NCBI GenBank assembly: GCA_918262735.1
Contig: CAKJYJ010000002.1
Span: 80,008-144,007, forward strand
Origin: Clostridiales bacterium
GTDB taxonomy: Bacteria; Bacillota; Clostridia; Christensenellales; UBA1242
Direction of reading: 5' to 3'
Length of the DNA stretch: 64,000 nucleotides
The position numbers were made by a program, and so were the translations under genes. Below the pieces are notes generated by a model. It searched no databases and was not told where the DNA came from. It saw only the letters and a list, made by a program, of their open reading frames with translations. Within the stretch, counting starts at the first letter, position 1; every line of letters begins with the position of its first letter. Below are positions 61,439-64,000 of this stretch, piece after piece.

Positions 61439-62803
61439 ATGAGTAAAGTGAGAGTTGTAAAAAGAAACAGAGCAAATTTTTGGCTTGTTGTTGCCTTATG
61501 CGTTGTGGGAGTGCTTTTAATTGCAACAACAACATTATGGTTGGCGAATAGTGCAAGGGCAAACAGCAATGGTAATGCAATGGAAAATGTTTATCAAAGA
61601 AATTTTTATGACCTTGTTGACAATGTTAATAATGCGGAAATTAAATTATCAAAAGTTTTGGCATCGGACTATGATTCATATTGTAAAAAAATGTTAAAAG
61701 AGATTAGTAAGAATGCAAATAGTGCAAGTTATAACTTAAGCAATTTGCCGGTGTCTTTAGATGGATTAGACGAAACCAAGCATTTTATTAATCAGGTTAG
61801 TGGTTACACCGACAGCCTTTTGGAAAAGTTAGATAAAGGCAAAGAATTAACGATGGCAGAAAAAGACACTTTGGCTGATATTTACAACAGTATGTCAATT
61901 CTAAAAGAAAATTTGAGTAAGTTCAGTGATGAATATATGTCAAAAGGTTATAAAATTTTTAAAAATGGGAATTTAATTAAAGCCGATTACAACAAATTCA
62001 CAAAGGTAATTCAAGGTATTAAATCTAGTGATGTTGAATATCCAACAATGATATATGATGGGCCATTTTCTGATGGTCAGTATAACAAAGAAATAAAGGG
62101 ACTGCCACAAGAGATTGTTTCAATAATGGATGCAAAGGAAGTTATTAAACAGTTTTATCCAGAACTTACGGGAAACAATATTAAATACATCGGCGAAACA
62201 AATGGAAAATTTGTAACATTTGATTTTACCGCAAAGCTATCGAATGGCACGGAATTATATATTCAGGTAACTAAAAACGGCGGAAAGGTTTTAACAATTA
62301 GTGGATTTGGTGATAGCGGTGAAAAACAGTTTTCACTTACCGATGTAATTACCAAGGTTAAAGGGATAATAAATAAACAGGTGGAAATTGTTTTTGATTG
62401 CGTTTGGAGCGACATTGTTTCAAATGATGCTTACCTAAATTTTGCACCAGTTCAAGCGGGTGTTGTGCTTTATCCCGATTTAATTAAAGCAAAAGTTGAC
62501 CTTGCAAGTGGAAATATTATTGGTTATTCAGCTTCGGCATACTACACAAACCACACACCAAGAGTGTTACAATCAGCAACATATGATAAGAGTTTGGCAG
62601 ATGCAAAAATACCAACCGGGTTTGAAATTGAAGCATCAAGACTTTGCATTGCGCCATTAGATTATGGCACCGAAAAATTATGTTATGAATATAAGTGTAC
62701 AAAAGATGATGAAACCTACTATATTTACATTAATGCACAAGATGGAATAACCGAAAATATATTAAAGGTTATTGAAACAAATGATGGAAGCAAGTTAATG
62801 TGA
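61439..62803 (+). CDS. ypeB: Germination protein YpeB
   Basis: YpeB is a spore membrane protein required to place and stabilise SleB. The protein is about 454 aa with an N-terminal anchor (LVVALCVVGVLLIATTTLWL), a helical N-terminal half (NVNNAEIKLSKVLASDY), and C-terminal PepSY-like repeats (AKEVIKQFYPELTGNNIKYIG; LADAKIPTGFEIEASRLCI). The ORF-track start at 61304 lies inside sleB; ATG 61439, 17 bases after the sleB stop, is right. Its ribosome site is embedded in a run of nine G residues. Confidence 0.92.
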   Translation: MSKVRVVKRNRANFWLVVALCVVGVLLIATTTLWLANSARANSNGNAMENVYQRNFYDLVDNVNNAEIKLSKVLASDYDSYCKKMLKEISKNANSASYNLSNLPVSLDGLDETKHFINQVSGYTDSLLEKLDKGKELTMAEKDTLADIYNSMSILKENLSKFSDEYMSKGYKIFKNGNLIKADYNKFTKVIQGIKSSDVEYPTMIYDGPFSDGQYNKEIKGLPQEIVSIMDAKEVIKQFYPELTGNNIKYIGETNGKFVTFDFTAKLSNGTELYIQVTKNGGKVLTISGFGDSGEKQFSLTDVITKVKGIINKQVEIVFDCVWSDIVSNDAYLNFAPVQAGVVLYPDLIKAKVDLASGNIIGYSASAYYTNHTPRVLQSATYDKSLADAKIPTGFEIEASRLCIAPLDYGTEKLCYEYKCTKDDETYYIYINAQDGITENILKVIETNDGSKLM

Positions 62804-62821
62804 TTTTTGTTCAAATAAAAA

Positions 62822-62922
62822 AAACCAATCCATTGAGCCACCATTTGTGGCTATGGGCTTGCAAGTTTTGCAAGCCCATTGAATTGCTCCTTGCAATTCC
62901 AATGGATTTTTTGCGTGGTGCC
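62822..62922 (+). terminator. Branched multi-hairpin terminator after ypeB
   Basis: An outer stem AATCCATTG / CAATGGATT followed by T6 encloses three complete hairpins: AGCCAC-CATTT-GTGGCT, ATGGGCTTGCA-AGTT-TTGCAAGCCCAT and GAATTGC-TCCTT-GCAATTC. The result is a four-way, cloverleaf-like fold. It most simply terminates the sleB-ypeB transcript, but the extra branches are unusual. Confidence 0.7.
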
Positions 62923-63011
62923 TGCTTTTGTTGCAAAATAAATGTTAGAGGTGTTTTTTTTGTGTTTTTATCAAAAAAATGCATTTTTAACAAAAATTTT
63001 TTGATTATTAT

Positions 63012-63040
63012 TTGACAAGGCTGGGGTGTGGTATTATAAA
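63012..63040 (+). promoter_or_regulatory. Sigma-A promoter of the surface protein gene
   Basis: TTGACA, 17 bases, TATAAA. Confidence 0.75.
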
Positions 63041-63096
63041 TAAAGTGTAAGTAGTTATACTAACTTTAGTAAGTTTATAACAAAAGGAAGAAATAT

Positions 63097-64000
63097 ATGA
63101 AAAGAATATGGTTTTTAGTTGCAGGAGTTATTTTGGTGCTTGGCATTGGTGCCGGGCTAGTTTTTGGACTAGGAAATGGACCAAAAACATACACGGTTAA
63201 AATAACATCGAATGTTGAGCAGATTGAATATGAGAGCAAAAACAACTGCAGGTTAGGTGATAATGTAACCATTGAGGCAATTCCACTAGATGGTTATCGC
63301 TTTATAGGTTGGGAAGTAAATGGAGTGATTATTTCAGAGGATGTAGAATACGAAATCACGTTAACCCAAGAGAATGTGAATAATGTATATAAAGCGGTAT
63401 ATAAACAAGAGTTTACAATATATATTGGTGAAGTGCAGAACGGTGAGGTTTCCGCAAATGTTACCAAGGCAATAGAGGGTGAAACAATAATACTAACCAT
63501 AACACCAAATGACCACTACGCATTTGAAAGCGCATATTACATATTGGATGGCGAAACCGAGCACGTTGCAATAACAAATCAAACGTTCACCATGCCAAAT
63601 GGAAGCGTAACAGTTTATGCAAACTTCCAAGCAATAGAGTATTCAATAACAAGTGCAGAAATAGAACATGGAACATTATCGTTCCTTCCAACAGTGGGGG
63701 CATATGGAATAGAGATAGTTGTAACAGTAACTCCAGACACAGGCTATGAACTAACACCAGATAGTTTGTATTACACAACAGAAAACATAGCCAATGGCGA
63801 AATAGCATATACTAATGGAATATATTCATTCATAATGCCAGGCGAAGATGTTATTGTTCATGCACTTTTTAATAAAATTGATTACACAATTACATTATCA
63901 TACAACAATCAACAAGGAACTGTTAGCACAAATCAAACATCAAATATGGGTGACATTGTTGATTTAACAATATCACCAAATAATGGATATTATGTTTCAA
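63097..64000 (+). CDS. Surface protein with InlB/Listeria-Bacteroides-type repeats (3' end cut off)
   Basis: The frame runs open from ATG 63097 (AAAGGAAG upstream) to the window end, so it is absent from the ORF track. It starts with a signal anchor (IWFLVAGVILVLGIGAGLVF). About 80-residue beta repeats follow, of the divergent InlB B-repeat kind: DGYRFIGWEVNG, ITPNDHYAFESAYYIL then FTMPNGSVTVYANF, VTPDTGYELTPDSLYY then FIMPGEDVIVHALF, and ISPNNGYYVS. Such repeats extend adhesins from the wall. Any C-terminal anchor lies beyond the window. Confidence 0.82.
   Translation, partial: MKRIWFLVAGVILVLGIGAGLVFGLGNGPKTYTVKITSNVEQIEYESKNNCRLGDNVTIEAIPLDGYRFIGWEVNGVIISEDVEYEITLTQENVNNVYKAVYKQEFTIYIGEVQNGEVSANVTKAIEGETIILTITPNDHYAFESAYYILDGETEHVAITNQTFTMPNGSVTVYANFQAIEYSITSAEIEHGTLSFLPTVGAYGIEIVVTVTPDTGYELTPDSLYYTTENIANGEIAYTNGIYSFIMPGEDVIVHALFNKIDYTITLSYNNQQGTVSTNQTSNMGDIVDLTISPNNGYYVS

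Overview
The window looks like a chromosomal segment from an AT-rich, endospore-forming, low-GC Gram-positive bacterium (Bacillota, most likely an uncultured gut-type Clostridia). The reasons are strong AGGAGG-type ribosome sites before most genes, classic sigma-A promoters, AT-rich codon use, spoIIR and a sleB-ypeB germination pair, lipoproteins, and an open gene for a wall/surface protein with InlB-like repeats at the right end. Species cannot be named from the sequence alone.

Layout. 1-6.1 kb: NfnAB/SudBA-type flavoprotein pair (5' end cut off), ndk, greA, a DUF378 membrane protein, a RadC-like JAMM protein and a GPH-family sugar symporter. 6.2-13.1 kb: two large secreted repeat proteins around a coiled-coil protein. 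13.2-20.0 kb: a tightly packed glycosylation or small-molecule cassette (methyltransferase, GT2, HAD, NUDIX, GT4, HprK-like kinase), then a dNMP-kinase-like gene and a cytidylyltransferase. 20.0-26.9 kb: initiator tRNA, ADP-ribosylglycohydrolase, dapA-lysC, an ATP-grasp ligase, an amidase-domain protein and membrane proteins.

27.07-49.81 kb is an accessory island of two elements stacked in one tRNA-Arg(CCT) gene. The host tRNA is split in its anticodon loop. Its 5' half (27072-27111) and matching 3' half (43542-43586) flank element A (about 16.4 kb). A second, decayed 3' half (49765-49809) closes element B (about 6.2 kb). Element A carries its own complete tRNA-Arg(CCT) just inside the left end, a Kiwa-like KwaB/KwaA pair, a tyrosine integrase with an apparent inserted HTH, an excisionase-like gene, a DnaA-N-like replication initiator, and a six-gene operon with a full type I restriction-modification system, a GIY-YIG protein and two unknowns. 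It ends in small accessory genes and a HEPN-like gene. Element B has no integrase; it holds a membrane-anchored JAB/JAMM protein, a YobI-type P-loop NTPase, an Abi-alpha-like protein and a tail-anchored coiled-coil protein. The island reads as a defence island built by serial integration.

The most unusual structure is an array of eleven short hairpins (31892-32536) upstream of the element A replication gene. The loops are nearly constant (CA-CCATT-TG) while the 12-bp stems differ from unit to unit yet stay paired.

49.8-64 kb: an ABC exporter preceded by a 25-codon leader ORF and attenuator, an SDR, a lipoprotein, a PRC-barrel protein, pyrimidine-nucleoside phosphorylase, a Myb/RsfA-like protein, tRNA-Leu(CAG) with a partial direct copy and an inverted fragment, spoIIR, sleB, ypeB and the open surface-protein gene.
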